A model generated the notes under the pieces. The model saw only the letters and a list, made by a program, of their open reading frames with translations. It searched no databases and had not been told where the DNA came from. A program made the position numbers and the translations under genes. From NCBI GenBank assembly GCA_964456185.1, contig CAYVZZ010000086.1:1-9723 (forward strand): 9,723 nt of DNA, in the 5' to 3' direction. The stretch is from CAYVZZ01 sp964456185 (lineage in GTDB: Bacteria > Pseudomonadota > Gammaproteobacteria > Pseudomonadales > Alcanivoracaceae). Positions 1 through 6,399 of the stretch are shown here, in pieces. Each line of letters starts with the position of its first letter. The first letter of the stretch is position 1.

Positions 1-54
1 AGGGTGGGTCAAAATTAATGGCCAGAGGTGGGTCAGTTTAGATGGCCATTAACA
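1..54. mobile_element. Terminus of an IS21-family insertion sequence (partial)
   Basis: Read on the minus strand from 54 leftwards, the sequence opens TGTTAATGGCCATC and then runs into ACTGACCCACC. It has a second, related TGGCCA...TGACCCACC unit 24 bp further in. IS21-family ends begin 5'-TG, finish CA-3', and carry multiple subterminal repeats of about 20 bp that bind the IstA transposase. The block therefore fits an element end whose body (istA/istB) lies to the left, outside the window. The inferred outer edge is the CA at 53-54. A target duplication would start at 55 (ACTGGTTG...), but the other end is not visible, so this cannot be tested here. It could also be a solo remnant. The family assignment rests on recalled end structure, not on a database match. 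Confidence 0.68.
3..48. repeat. Two imperfect 22-bp direct repeats (subterminal transposase-binding type)
   Basis: Copy one is 3-24 and copy two is 27-48. Both begin GGTGGGTCA and end ATGGCCA, and they match at 17 of 22 positions; the differences sit in the AT-rich centre. The 24-bp period places the copies roughly two helical turns apart, as expected for side-by-side protein-binding sites at an IS21-type end. Confidence 0.75.
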
Positions 55-124
55 ACTGGTTGTGCGCTTCGGTCGCATCATACCCAGCTTTCCTCTTTTC
101 ATGCCAAAAACGTCTCCTCACGAT

Positions 125-147
125 GCAACTCGTTGAACGATAGTTGC
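125..147. promoter_or_regulatory. Nested palindrome over the -35 region
   Basis: GCAACT (125-130) is the inverted match of AGTTGC (142-147). Between them sits a second palindrome, CGTT-G-AACG (131-139), which contains most of the -35 hexamer. The whole block is a near-continuous inverted repeat interrupted only by an extra TA at 140-141. The right half-site AGTTGC is shared with the operator-like palindrome at 140-159, so a dimeric regulator could occupy alternative or adjacent positions. The arms are seen in the sequence; the regulatory role is inferred. Confidence 0.45.
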
Positions 148-162
148 CATATAAACTATTAT
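133..162 (+). promoter_or_regulatory. Promoter of the marR-hydrolase unit
   Basis: A -35 box TTGAAC (133-138, four of six consensus bases) and a -10 box TATTAT (157-162, five of six) are separated by 18 bp. A start site near 169-170 would give a very short leader ending at the ATG at 185. It is the best sigma-70-like promoter in the non-coding stretch 55-184 and points towards the two-gene unit. Confidence 0.6.
140..159. promoter_or_regulatory. Putative MarR operator
   Basis: Perfect 6-bp arms ATAGTT (140-145) and AACTAT (154-159) flank an 8-bp AT-rich centre, giving a 20-bp pseudo-palindrome. This size and the AGTTG-type half-site are usual for MarR-family operators. It fills the spacer of the promoter and enters the -10 box, so a bound dimer would block RNA polymerase. 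The adjacent gene encodes a MarR protein, which makes autorepression the simplest reading. Binding is inferred, not shown. Confidence 0.55.
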
Positions 163-184
163 GCCGCCCAACAAGGAGAGACCA

Positions 185-604
185 ATGGATAAACGCCTTT
201 TCTTTATGCTCAACCTGGCGCAGAAAACGCTGTTTGATGCGGCCGATGCCGATTGCCATGAGGCGACAGGGGCGTCGGTGACGCAGTTGGCGGTGTTGAT
301 GCAGGTGAAACAGCAGGCGGGGTGCCGGCAGCAGGTGTTGGCCGATGCTTTGCGGCTGAACAAGTCGGCGGTGACGGGGATGGTTAACCGTTTGATGGCG
401 AAAGGATTGCTGGAAAGGCGACGCGAGGCGGGAGATGGCCGGGCGCGCCAATTGTTTGTGACGCCAGCAGGGCTGGCGGTTATCGAGCAGGCCAAACCGT
501 TAATCAAGCAGATGAATGCGCGTTTTGCGTCCGCTTTTAGCGAGGCGGAGCTGCAGGTAGTGCGGCGCTTTTTGCACTTTATTCTGGAGGAATATACAAC
601 ATGA
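185..604 (+). CDS. MarR-family transcriptional regulator
   Basis: A 139-residue protein of typical MarR length. The winged helix-turn-helix covers roughly residues 33-100: helices around LADALRLNKSAVTGMVNRL (recognition helix), then the wing, with an acidic-basic DGRAR turn followed by QLFVTPAG. The N- and C-terminal helices would form the dimer interface. I chose the ATG at 185 because AAGGAGAG (173-180) lies at ideal distance; the in-frame ATG at 161 lies inside the -10 box and has no ribosome site. The stop overlaps the next start (ATGA, 601-604), so repressor and hydrolase are translationally coupled. MarR proteins usually repress their own operon until a small, often phenolic or oxidising, ligand binds. 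The palindromes at 125-159 fit this. The ligand is unknown. The coding strand is markedly G-rich compared with the genes after 5200. Confidence 0.88.
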   Translation: MDKRLFFMLNLAQKTLFDAADADCHEATGASVTQLAVLMQVKQQAGCRQQVLADALRLNKSAVTGMVNRLMAKGLLERRREAGDGRARQLFVTPAGLAVIEQAKPLIKQMNARFASAFSEAELQVVRRFLHFILEEYTT

Positions 605-1479
605 CTTCTACGTCATCACCCGAAACCTGGACGCTGCCTACCCCCATGGGGCACCACATTACGGCGCGTTGTTTTTACAGCGACGCCCCGCCCAAAGGCG
701 TTTGTGTGCTGGCACCCGCCACGGGTGTGGCGCAGGTGCTGTATGACGACTTGGCCAAGTGGCTAACGCAGCAGGGCTATCATGCGGTGACGTTTGATTA
801 TGACGGCGTGGGGCTGTCGCAGGAATTTGGCGTCAAGCATTCCAAAAGCGACGTGCTGAGCTGGGGGACCAACGATAGCACCACTTTGTTGGCCGCAGTA
901 AAAGAGCGTTTTCCCACCTTGGAGCTGATTTGGTGGGGGCATAGCATTGGCGGTCATGTGCTGGGTTTTATGGAAGACACCAGCGCCATCGACCGGGTGA
1001 TTACCATTGGCGTGGGCACCGGCACCTGGTGGCTGAATGCCAAGCCGACCCGCCGGGTGGCCTGGGCTCTTTGGTATGGCGTGGTGCCGCTGGTCGTACC
1101 GTTTGCCGGTTATTATCCCGGTCGTAAACTAAAGCTGATGACGGATTTACCCAAGGGCGTGATTTGGCAATGGCGTCGTTGGTGTTTGAAGAAAGATTAC
1201 GCACTGGCCGTAGAAGGGGATTGGCTACGCCAGCGCTTTGCCGAGGTCACTTGCCCCATTGATTCCGTGCGCTTTACCGATGACGACATGATGAGCGAGA
1301 CCAACATGCAGGTGCTGCATAGCTGGTTCGTCAATGCGCCGGTGAGCGTCACACACGTGTCGCCCGCCGACATTGGCATGAAACGCATTGGCCATATTGG
1401 CTGGCACAAGCGGCGCTACCAACCTTTGTGGGACAAGGTTTTTTTGCCATTGCTGGATAAACCGCGGCAAGCCGCCTGA
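601..1479 (+). CDS. Alpha/beta hydrolase (COG4757-like)
   Basis: A 292-residue alpha/beta-hydrolase-fold protein without a signal peptide, so probably cytoplasmic. The nucleophile elbow is G113-H-S-I-G-G, with Ser115 as catalytic serine. The upstream strand and turn TFDYDGVGLS (64-73) is the usual fold signature. A likely acid lies in the TDDDM stretch (226-230). The likely catalytic His is H265 in IGHIGWH, a motif resembling the GHxGFF end of the COG4757 group of predicted esterases/lipases. There is no lid insertion large enough to suggest a classical lipase. It starts inside the stop of the MarR gene (ATGA), downstream of GGAGG (586-590), and is presumably repressed with it. That pairing suggests an inducible enzyme acting on the regulator's ligand or a related ester. 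The substrate is unknown, and the triad Asp and His are assigned by position only. Confidence 0.85.
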   Translation: MTSTSSPETWTLPTPMGHHITARCFYSDAPPKGVCVLAPATGVAQVLYDDLAKWLTQQGYHAVTFDYDGVGLSQEFGVKHSKSDVLSWGTNDSTTLLAAVKERFPTLELIWWGHSIGGHVLGFMEDTSAIDRVITIGVGTGTWWLNAKPTRRVAWALWYGVVPLVVPFAGYYPGRKLKLMTDLPKGVIWQWRRWCLKKDYALAVEGDWLRQRFAEVTCPIDSVRFTDDDMMSETNMQVLHSWFVNAPVSVTHVSPADIGMKRIGHIGWHKRRYQPLWDKVFLPLLDKPRQAA

Positions 1480-1480
1480 C

Positions 1481-1510
1481 AACACCTGCGGATACGTTAA
1501 CGCCTGTGTT
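1481..1510 (+). terminator. Imperfect stem-loop after the hydrolase gene
   Basis: AACACCTGCG (1481-1490) pairs with CGCCTGTGTT (1501-1510) at 8 of 10 positions around a 10-base loop, one base after the hydrolase stop. No clean T-tract follows (ATTGTCT), so it would be a weak intrinsic terminator at best. The loop side contains the 8-bp palindrome CGTTAACG (1495-1502), which may instead be a protein-binding site. Confidence 0.25.
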
Positions 1511-1545
1511 ATTGTCTCATCTGTTCGACTGTGCAAGGAGAGATG

Positions 1546-1824
1546 ATGGCGCACCTGATAACCCACCGCCCGCGCATGACCAATTTGCGCAGCCAGGATG
1601 AGAATGATGAATCCAATAAGCGCTGGGAGACGTTCTCGGCATTCAGTTATGTGATCGGCGGCGTGTTGTTTATTGGCGGCGTAGCGATTTATTACCGCAA
1701 GCAGGTACACAATAAATTGGAAGATTATTGTAAGTTGGCCGGCATCGGCACCATGTTCATTCACGATTTACGCAGTGAAATCGAAGAAAAAAGCCATTTC
1801 GAGAAACGCCATGAAACAAGCTGA
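1546..1824 (+). CDS. Small membrane protein, possibly YrhK-like
   Basis: A 92-residue reading frame. AAGGAG at 1535-1540 lies five bases before the ATG at 1546, which I prefer over the adjacent ATG at 1543 and the GTG at 1531. Residues 1-27 are polar and charged. WETFSAFSYVIGGVLFIGG (27-45) leads a single hydrophobic helix of about residues 31-50, followed by a basic YYRKQ stop-transfer stretch and a charged C-terminal tail rich in Glu, Lys and His. The W-E-T...Y-x-x-G-G-x-x-F-x-x-G pattern resembles the first half of YrhK-domain proteins, which usually have a second helix. Here the corresponding part (KLAGIGTMFIHDL, 63-75) is short and only mildly hydrophobic. The 3' end overlaps the DUF924 gene by 14 bp, so the two are likely cotranscribed. 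Function is unknown; the YrhK link is tentative. Confidence 0.55.
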   Translation: MAHLITHRPRMTNLRSQDENDESNKRWETFSAFSYVIGGVLFIGGVAIYYRKQVHNKLEDYCKLAGIGTMFIHDLRSEIEEKSHFEKRHETS

Positions 1825-2419
1825 ACCCGCAGAGGTATTAACATTCTGGTTGGGCGACGACTGGCCAAACCGCTGGCCTGATGCGGCCACATGCAAGCGT
1901 TGGTTTAAAGCCAGCAAAGCAGACGACGCCCAGATGCGCGAGCACTTTGGCATTACCATTCTTAAAGCCATCAATGGCGACCTCAAAGAATGGGAGGTCG
2001 AGCCGGCATCCCGTCTGGCATTGATTTTATTGCTGGACCAGTTCACACGTAATGTCTATCGCGGCAGCGACAGAGCCTTTTCCGGCGATGCCCGCGCACA
2101 AAGCCTGGTACAAAGCGGTTTAGCCGAGAAGATGGAACAATCACTGCCCCTGGCGGGGCAAATGTTCTTTTTAATGCCCTTGATGCATGCCGAAGACTTG
2201 GCGTTGCAACAGCAAAGCGTATCCCGCTTTGAGGCATTACACGCCAGCGCACCGGCTGCCCGCAAAGCAAACCTTGCCAGCAGTTTGCGTTATGCGCATG
2301 ACCACCTTGATGTCATCCAACGCTTCGGACGTTTCCCGCACCGCAACGCCGCACTGGAGCGCACCAGTACGGACGAAGAGCTGGCTTTTTTGGAAACCGC
2401 CAGCCGTTACGGCCAATAA
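1811..2419 (+). CDS. DUF924-family protein
   Basis: A 202-residue, mostly alpha-helical soluble protein that matches the DUF924 family over its whole length. It has the N-terminal VLTFWLGD block (about 9-16), the central LLDQFTRNVYRGSDRAF block (about 73-89), the FFLMPLMHAEDL block (about 119-130), and the C-terminal RFGRFPHRNAALERTSTDEELAFL region (about 174-197). DUF924 proteins are predicted to fold like TPR repeats; no biochemical role is established as far as I know. The ATG at 1811 fits the family's usual N-terminus. The upstream in-frame GTG at 1775 would add 12 basic residues encoded inside the preceding gene, and looks spurious. The ribosome site is weak (GAGA at 1801-1804), so translation may depend on coupling to the overlapping upstream gene. 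Confidence 0.85.
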   Translation: MKQAEPAEVLTFWLGDDWPNRWPDAATCKRWFKASKADDAQMREHFGITILKAINGDLKEWEVEPASRLALILLLDQFTRNVYRGSDRAFSGDARAQSLVQSGLAEKMEQSLPLAGQMFFLMPLMHAEDLALQQQSVSRFEALHASAPAARKANLASSLRYAHDHLDVIQRFGRFPHRNAALERTSTDEELAFLETASRYGQ

Positions 2420-2446
2420 CAGCTTGTTGCAAGCGGTAACCAGCGG

Positions 2447-2475
2447 TTCCACCCAGGCGGGCAGCAGCCTATAAT
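2447..2475 (+). promoter_or_regulatory. Probable promoter of the rsfS-rlpA operon
   Basis: The gap between the DUF924 gene and rsfS (2420-2507) contains a perfect TATAAT at 2470-2475, 32 bp before the rsfS ATG. The -35 region at 17-bp spacing is poor (TTCCAC, 2447-2452), so it may need an activator or be modest in strength. A start near 2482 would leave a leader of about 25 bases. A small stem, GCTTG-TTG-CAAGC (2422-2434), just after the preceding stop has no T-tract. Confidence 0.5.
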
Positions 2476-2507
2476 GCGCTTTTGATTATCAAATAAGCAG
2501 CCCATTT

Positions 2508-2858
2508 ATGACTGACACTTCCAACCCGCGCCTTGAGCGCGTGCAAGCGGCTCTGGACGATCTGAAAGCCAAACACGTTAAATGCATTAAAGTCACGGAC
2601 TTAACCGATGTGGCCGATTACATGGTAGTGGCCAGCGGCACTTCGGGTCGTCACTTGCGGGCGCTGGCCAATGAGGTCATCGAGCAGTCCAAACATGCGG
2701 GCGACCAGCCCCTTGGCGTAGAAGGGCTAAACAGTGGCGAATGGGCGCTGGTGGATTTGGGTGATATTTTGGTACACATCATGTTGCCGGCCGTGCGCGA
2801 GCATTATGATCTGGAAAGCCTCTGGACGGTGCGCCCACAACCGCAAGACGGCCACTAA
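2508..2858 (+). CDS. rsfS: Ribosome silencing factor RsfS
   Basis: A 116-residue member of the RsfS/Iojap (DUF143) family. It binds ribosomal protein uL14 on the large subunit and blocks joining of the small subunit, lowering translation when nutrients are scarce. Visible hallmarks are DVADYMVVASGTSGRHLRAL (about residues 34-53), the GVEGLNSGEWALVDLGDILVHIM block (about 76-98), and the C-terminal REHYDLESLW (about 103-112). E. coli RsfS is about 105 residues, so this one is slightly longer, at both ends. No clear Shine-Dalgarno site precedes the ATG (only AAGCAG about nine bases away). It is first in the operon and is followed five bases later by rlmH, the standard gammaproteobacterial pairing. 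The usual upstream partner nadD is absent from this window. Confidence 0.93.
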   Translation: MTDTSNPRLERVQAALDDLKAKHVKCIKVTDLTDVADYMVVASGTSGRHLRALANEVIEQSKHAGDQPLGVEGLNSGEWALVDLGDILVHIMLPAVREHYDLESLWTVRPQPQDGH

Positions 2859-2863
2859 GCGGC

Positions 2864-3331
2864 ATGCAGGTACATTTACTGGCCGTTGGTAAACGCATGC
2901 CTGGCTGGGTGGACGAGGGTGTCGCGGAATATGCCAAACGCTTAACGCGGGATATCCGCCTGAACATTGATGCCGTGCCCACCGGACGGGGGCGTATTCC
3001 TTTAGCGCAACGGGTACGTCAGGAAACCGACGGTTTGCAGCAACGCTTGGATAAGCACCCGGATGCCATCAAGGTGGCGTTGGAAGTGAAGGGCAATAAA
3101 CTGTCAACGCCGCAGCTGGCCAAAAAGTTGGGGCAATGGCGCGACGACAGCCGCGACCTTTGCCTTTTAATCGGCGGCCCGGATGGATTAGACCCGGCCT
3201 TGTCGGCGGCCTGTGATCAGCGCTGGTCCTTGTCGGATTTAACGCTGCCGCACCCCTTGGTACGGCTGTTGTTGGCCGAGCAAATTTATCGCGGCTGGAG
3301 CCTGCTGCACAATCACCCCTACCACCGCTGA
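2864..3331 (+). CDS. rlmH: 23S rRNA (pseudouridine-1915-N3)-methyltransferase RlmH
   Basis: A 155-residue SPOUT-class methyltransferase, the same length as the E. coli enzyme. It uses S-adenosylmethionine to methylate N3 of pseudouridine 1915 in helix 69 of 23S rRNA, acting on assembled 70S ribosomes. The start MQVHLLAVGKRMPGWVDEG and the knotted SAM-binding segment LLIGGPDGLDPAL (about residues 101-113) are typical. So is the invariant C-terminus, with LLLAEQIYRGWSLLHNHPYHR ending the protein at its catalytic and SAM-contacting tail. It follows rsfS by five bases and is one base ahead of mrdA, so it is translated from the same transcript. The initiation region has only a weak AAGCGG (2857-2862). 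Confidence 0.96.
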   Translation: MQVHLLAVGKRMPGWVDEGVAEYAKRLTRDIRLNIDAVPTGRGRIPLAQRVRQETDGLQQRLDKHPDAIKVALEVKGNKLSTPQLAKKLGQWRDDSRDLCLLIGGPDGLDPALSAACDQRWSLSDLTLPHPLVRLLLAEQIYRGWSLLHNHPYHR

Positions 3332-3332
3332 T

Positions 3333-5240
3333 ATGAAAGACAACCACCACTTTAAAGACCGCCACCGAGAACAACATCTGTTTCGCAACAGACTGTTCTT
3401 TGTGGCTTTTTTTTTGGTGTTGCTGGCATCCATTTTGATTGCACGCATGGTGACGCTGCAGTGGCTTCACCACGAGCATTACTCCACCTTATCCAACAAT
3501 AACCGCATTCGTGTGCTGCCCATTGCGCCGCCACGCGGCCTGATCATGGATCGCAAAGGGCGCATTTTGGCGGCCAACAAGCCGGACTTGTCGGTTAGCA
3601 TCATTCCCGAACAGGTGGATGACATGGCCGCCACGCTGGACAAGGTCGGCCAATTGATTCAGTTGGATCCATCAGACATTGAGGCTTTCAAGAAACGCCT
3701 GGATGCACCGCGCCGCCCCTGGGAGCCTATTCCACTGCGCAGCCGTTTAAACGACAAAGAGGCCGCACGCCTGTCGGCTAATGAGTTCATGTTGCCCGGT
3801 GTGTATATCAAGGCCGATACGCTGCGTTATTACCCTTATAAGGCCCTGCTGTCCCACTCGGTGGGTTATGTGGGTCGCATCAGTGCCAAAGACCTGCGCG
3901 GCATGACGCCACTAGAGGCAAAAAACTACGAGGGCACCCACTATTACGGTCGCACCGGGCTAGAGAGTTATTACGAGAAGTGGCTGCACGGCAAGGTAGG
4001 CTATCGCAAGGTGGAAGCCAACGCACGCGGACGCATTTTGCAAACCATCAGCACACAGCCGCCGCAACGGGGTAAAAATCTGCAGTTGTATCTGGATCTG
4101 GATGTGCAAAAGCGGGCGTCCGAAGCGCTCGGGCATCGGCGTGGTGCGGTTGTTGCCATCGACCCGCGTTCGGCCGGTGTTTTGGCACTGGTGAGTAAGC
4201 CGGGTTATGACCCCAACCTTTTTGTTACTGGTATTTCCTATAAAGATTACAACGCGTTACGCAATGATTGGCGTAACCCCCTATACAATCGTGCACTTCA
4301 GGGACAATATCCGCCAGGCTCTACCGTTAAGCCATTTATGGCATTAGCAGGGCTGTATTATGGCGTGATTGACTGGGACGACACTATCTGGGATCCGGGG
4401 TATTTCGAGTTACCCAATGGGGCACGCTATCGCGACTGGAAACACATTGGGCATGGCTGGGTGGATCTCAAAAAAGCCATTCAGGTGTCTTGTGATATCT
4501 ACTTCTATAAACTCGGCTACAAGCTGGGCATCGACCGTATCCACAGCTTCCTCAGCCACTTCAAGTTTGGCATGGATACCGGCATCGACCTCTACGCCGA
4601 AAACGACGGTATCTTGCCCAGCCGTCAATGGAAGCGTGCCTATCGCAACGCCTCTTGGTATGACGGCGATACCGTCAACGTCAGTATCGGCCAGGGCTTT
4701 ATGCTAGCCACGCCATTACAGCTGGCCACGGCTTCGGCGATTCTCGCCCGCGATGGTCACACCATGTCACCGCGCCTAGCCGACATCAAAGGGCATGAGC
4801 AACCACCCACCAACGGTGAGCAGCTGCTTAACCACCCGGATAACTGGCAACGCATTCGCGAAGCCATGGTGGCAGTGACCAGCACTTGGCGTGGTACAGC
4901 CACGGCCATTAGCAAGGGCGCCAAATATGAAATCGCCGGTAAAACGGGTACCGCACAGGTGTTCTCCCTGAATGGCGCCAACTACAATGCCGAGATGATC
5001 CCCGTCACGATGCGTGACCATTCTTTATTTATCGGCTTTGCACCGGCCAAGCACCCGGCCATTGTGGTATCGGTATTGGTCGAGAACAGTGTAGAGGGCA
5101 AATACAACGCCGCTGGTATTGCGCGTCAGGTGATGGACGAATGGCTGCTTAACGAAAAGGGTGAGCTGGATATTCCGCCGCCCGAGCCACCTGCTATCAA
5201 GACACCAATTCCGCCACCGGAGATACCCGATGAGTCGTGA
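3333..5240 (+). CDS. mrdA: Penicillin-binding protein 2 (elongasome DD-transpeptidase)
   Basis: A 635-residue class B penicillin-binding protein that cross-links peptidoglycan during side-wall elongation in complex with RodA. It has a short cytoplasmic N-terminus, one membrane anchor (about residues 24-40), a pedestal domain (about 60-230, with APPRGLIMDRKGRILAANKP) and a transpeptidase domain. Catalytic motifs are all present: SxxK with Ser330 and Lys333 (PPGSTVKPF), SxD as S386-C-D388, and K537-T-G-T. Ser330 has the same number as the E. coli active site. The C-terminus carries a proline-rich tail (PPPEPP...PIPPPEIP). The start codon follows the rlmH stop by one base without a visible ribosome site, so coupling is likely. 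The 3' end overlaps rodA by 11 bp, fixing a close ratio of the two partners. Confidence 0.96.
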   Translation: MKDNHHFKDRHREQHLFRNRLFFVAFFLVLLASILIARMVTLQWLHHEHYSTLSNNNRIRVLPIAPPRGLIMDRKGRILAANKPDLSVSIIPEQVDDMAATLDKVGQLIQLDPSDIEAFKKRLDAPRRPWEPIPLRSRLNDKEAARLSANEFMLPGVYIKADTLRYYPYKALLSHSVGYVGRISAKDLRGMTPLEAKNYEGTHYYGRTGLESYYEKWLHGKVGYRKVEANARGRILQTISTQPPQRGKNLQLYLDLDVQKRASEALGHRRGAVVAIDPRSAGVLALVSKPGYDPNLFVTGISYKDYNALRNDWRNPLYNRALQGQYPPGSTVKPFMALAGLYYGVIDWDDTIWDPGYFELPNGARYRDWKHIGHGWVDLKKAIQVSCDIYFYKLGYKLGIDRIHSFLSHFKFGMDTGIDLYAENDGILPSRQWKRAYRNASWYDGDTVNVSIGQGFMLATPLQLATASAILARDGHTMSPRLADIKGHEQPPTNGEQLLNHPDNWQRIREAMVAVTSTWRGTATAISKGAKYEIAGKTGTAQVFSLNGANYNAEMIPVTMRDHSLFIGFAPAKHPAIVVSVLVENSVEGKYNAAGIARQVMDEWLLNEKGELDIPPPEPPAIKTPIPPPEIPDES

Positions 5241-6369
5241 ATTTGTCCGCATGATGCCCAGTCACCAGCAGGGTGGTCGACGTGCCTCCTTGTTGGCTCG
5301 TCTGCACATTGATTTGCCATTATTGGTCGGCTTGATGCTGATTGCCGGCGGCGGCCTGATGGTGCTATTTAGTGCCAGTGATGAAAACCTGCACTTGATG
5401 TTAAAGCAGCTACTGCGCTTTGGTGTCGGCTTTACCGGCCTGTTTATTATTGCGCAAATTCCACCCCGCACCCTGCGTTTCTGGACCCCCTTATTTTACG
5501 GGATAGCCCTCGTTCTGTTGGTGCTCGTGGAGCTGGTCGGCATTACCAATCAGGGGGCACAACGCTGGCTCATGCTGCCGGTGTTTGGTCAGTTCCAACC
5601 GGCCGAATTGATGAAAATCGGCATGCCCATGATGCTGGCGTGGTACTTCCATAGTCGCCCTTTACCGCCACGCTTCAAGCATGTTGTCGTGTCGCTGGTG
5701 CTAATGGCAGTGCCGGTGGTGTTGGTAGCCTTGCAGCCCGACCTGGGCACCGCCTTGCTCATCCTCTTTTCAGGCGTAGCCGTTTTATTTTTGGCCGGTT
5801 TATCCTGGCGCATCATCTTTGCCGCCTTCCTGCTATTGCTCATCATTGCACCGCTGATGTATTTCTTTGTGCTGCACGATTACCAGCAACAGCGCATTCT
5901 TACCTTCTTGCACCCCGAGGCTGATCGCCTTGGTGCCGGTTGGAATATTATTCAATCGAAAACCGCCATTGGCTCGGGCGGCGTGTTTGGCAAAGGTTGG
6001 CTGGAAGGCACGCAAAGCCGTTTGGACTTTCTGCCCGAGTCCAGCACCGACTTTATTTTTGCAGTGCTAGGCGAAGAATTCGGCCTGCTGGGCTTTCTCG
6101 TTTTACTGTCCGGTTACCTGTTTGTGGTAAGCCGTTGCCTGTGGATTAGCTTCATGTCACAAGGCACCCATGAACGACTTCTCTCTTCGACACTTGCGTT
6201 TACATTTTTCATCTATGCCTTTATTAATATCGGCATGGTTTCAGGCATACTGCCGGTGGTGGGTGTGCCGCTACCGCTGGTAAGCTATGGCGGCACATCG
6301 GCCGTGACGCTGTTGGCGGGTTTTGGCATCATCATGTCCATCGGCACCCATCGACGTTTATTGAAATAA
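5230..6369 (+). CDS. rodA: Peptidoglycan glycosyltransferase RodA (SEDS family)
   Basis: A 379-residue polytopic membrane protein of the SEDS family, with about ten predicted helices. It polymerises lipid II into glycan strands for rod-shaped growth, paired with PBP2. The large periplasmic loop carries the family signature LDFLPESSTDFIFAVLGEEFG (about 265-285); Asp274 in STDFIFA corresponds to the essential Asp262 of E. coli RodA. The C-terminal PVVGVPLPLVSYGGTS block (about 341-356) is also typical. I chose the ATG at 5230: GGAG at 5219-5222 lies seven bases upstream, and the extended frame from 5161 would add residues from inside mrdA. The first 24 residues are polar and slightly longer than the E. 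coli N-terminus. The gene overlaps mrdA by 11 bp, so initiation occurs before mrdA ends. Confidence 0.96.
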   Translation: MSREFVRMMPSHQQGGRRASLLARLHIDLPLLVGLMLIAGGGLMVLFSASDENLHLMLKQLLRFGVGFTGLFIIAQIPPRTLRFWTPLFYGIALVLLVLVELVGITNQGAQRWLMLPVFGQFQPAELMKIGMPMMLAWYFHSRPLPPRFKHVVVSLVLMAVPVVLVALQPDLGTALLILFSGVAVLFLAGLSWRIIFAAFLLLLIIAPLMYFFVLHDYQQQRILTFLHPEADRLGAGWNIIQSKTAIGSGGVFGKGWLEGTQSRLDFLPESSTDFIFAVLGEEFGLLGFLVLLSGYLFVVSRCLWISFMSQGTHERLLSSTLAFTFFIYAFINIGMVSGILPVVGVPLPLVSYGGTSAVTLLAGFGIIMSIGTHRRLLK

Positions 6370-6381
6370 CCGTTTATTGAA
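6355..6381. repeat. 11-bp exact direct repeat at the rodA 3' end
   Basis: CGTTTATTGAA occurs at 6355-6365 (encoding the last RodA residues up to the stop) and again at 6371-6381 in the 30-bp gap before mltB. The 16-bp period could reflect a short duplication or a paired binding site. No function is evident. Confidence 0.5.
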
Positions 6382-6399
6382 TTGACACTGGAAGTATTC

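Noticed and set aside
161..184. Upstream ATG start for the MarR gene
   Set aside because: It lies within the -10 box and before the strong AAGGAGAG site; the ATG at 185 is correctly spaced.
1225..1764. Minus-strand open frame of 179 residues across the hydrolase 3' end
   Set aside because: It overlaps the conserved C-terminal part of the hydrolase and the small membrane protein, and has no recognisable domain.
1775..1810. GTG start extending the DUF924 protein
   Set aside because: Adds a lysine-rich segment read from inside the preceding gene; the ATG at 1811 matches the family's N-terminus.
4486..4494. Ser-Cys-Asp in PBP2 as a lost catalytic motif
   Set aside because: PBP2 enzymes use SxD rather than SxN (E. 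coli has Ser-Ala-Asp), so this is a normal variant.
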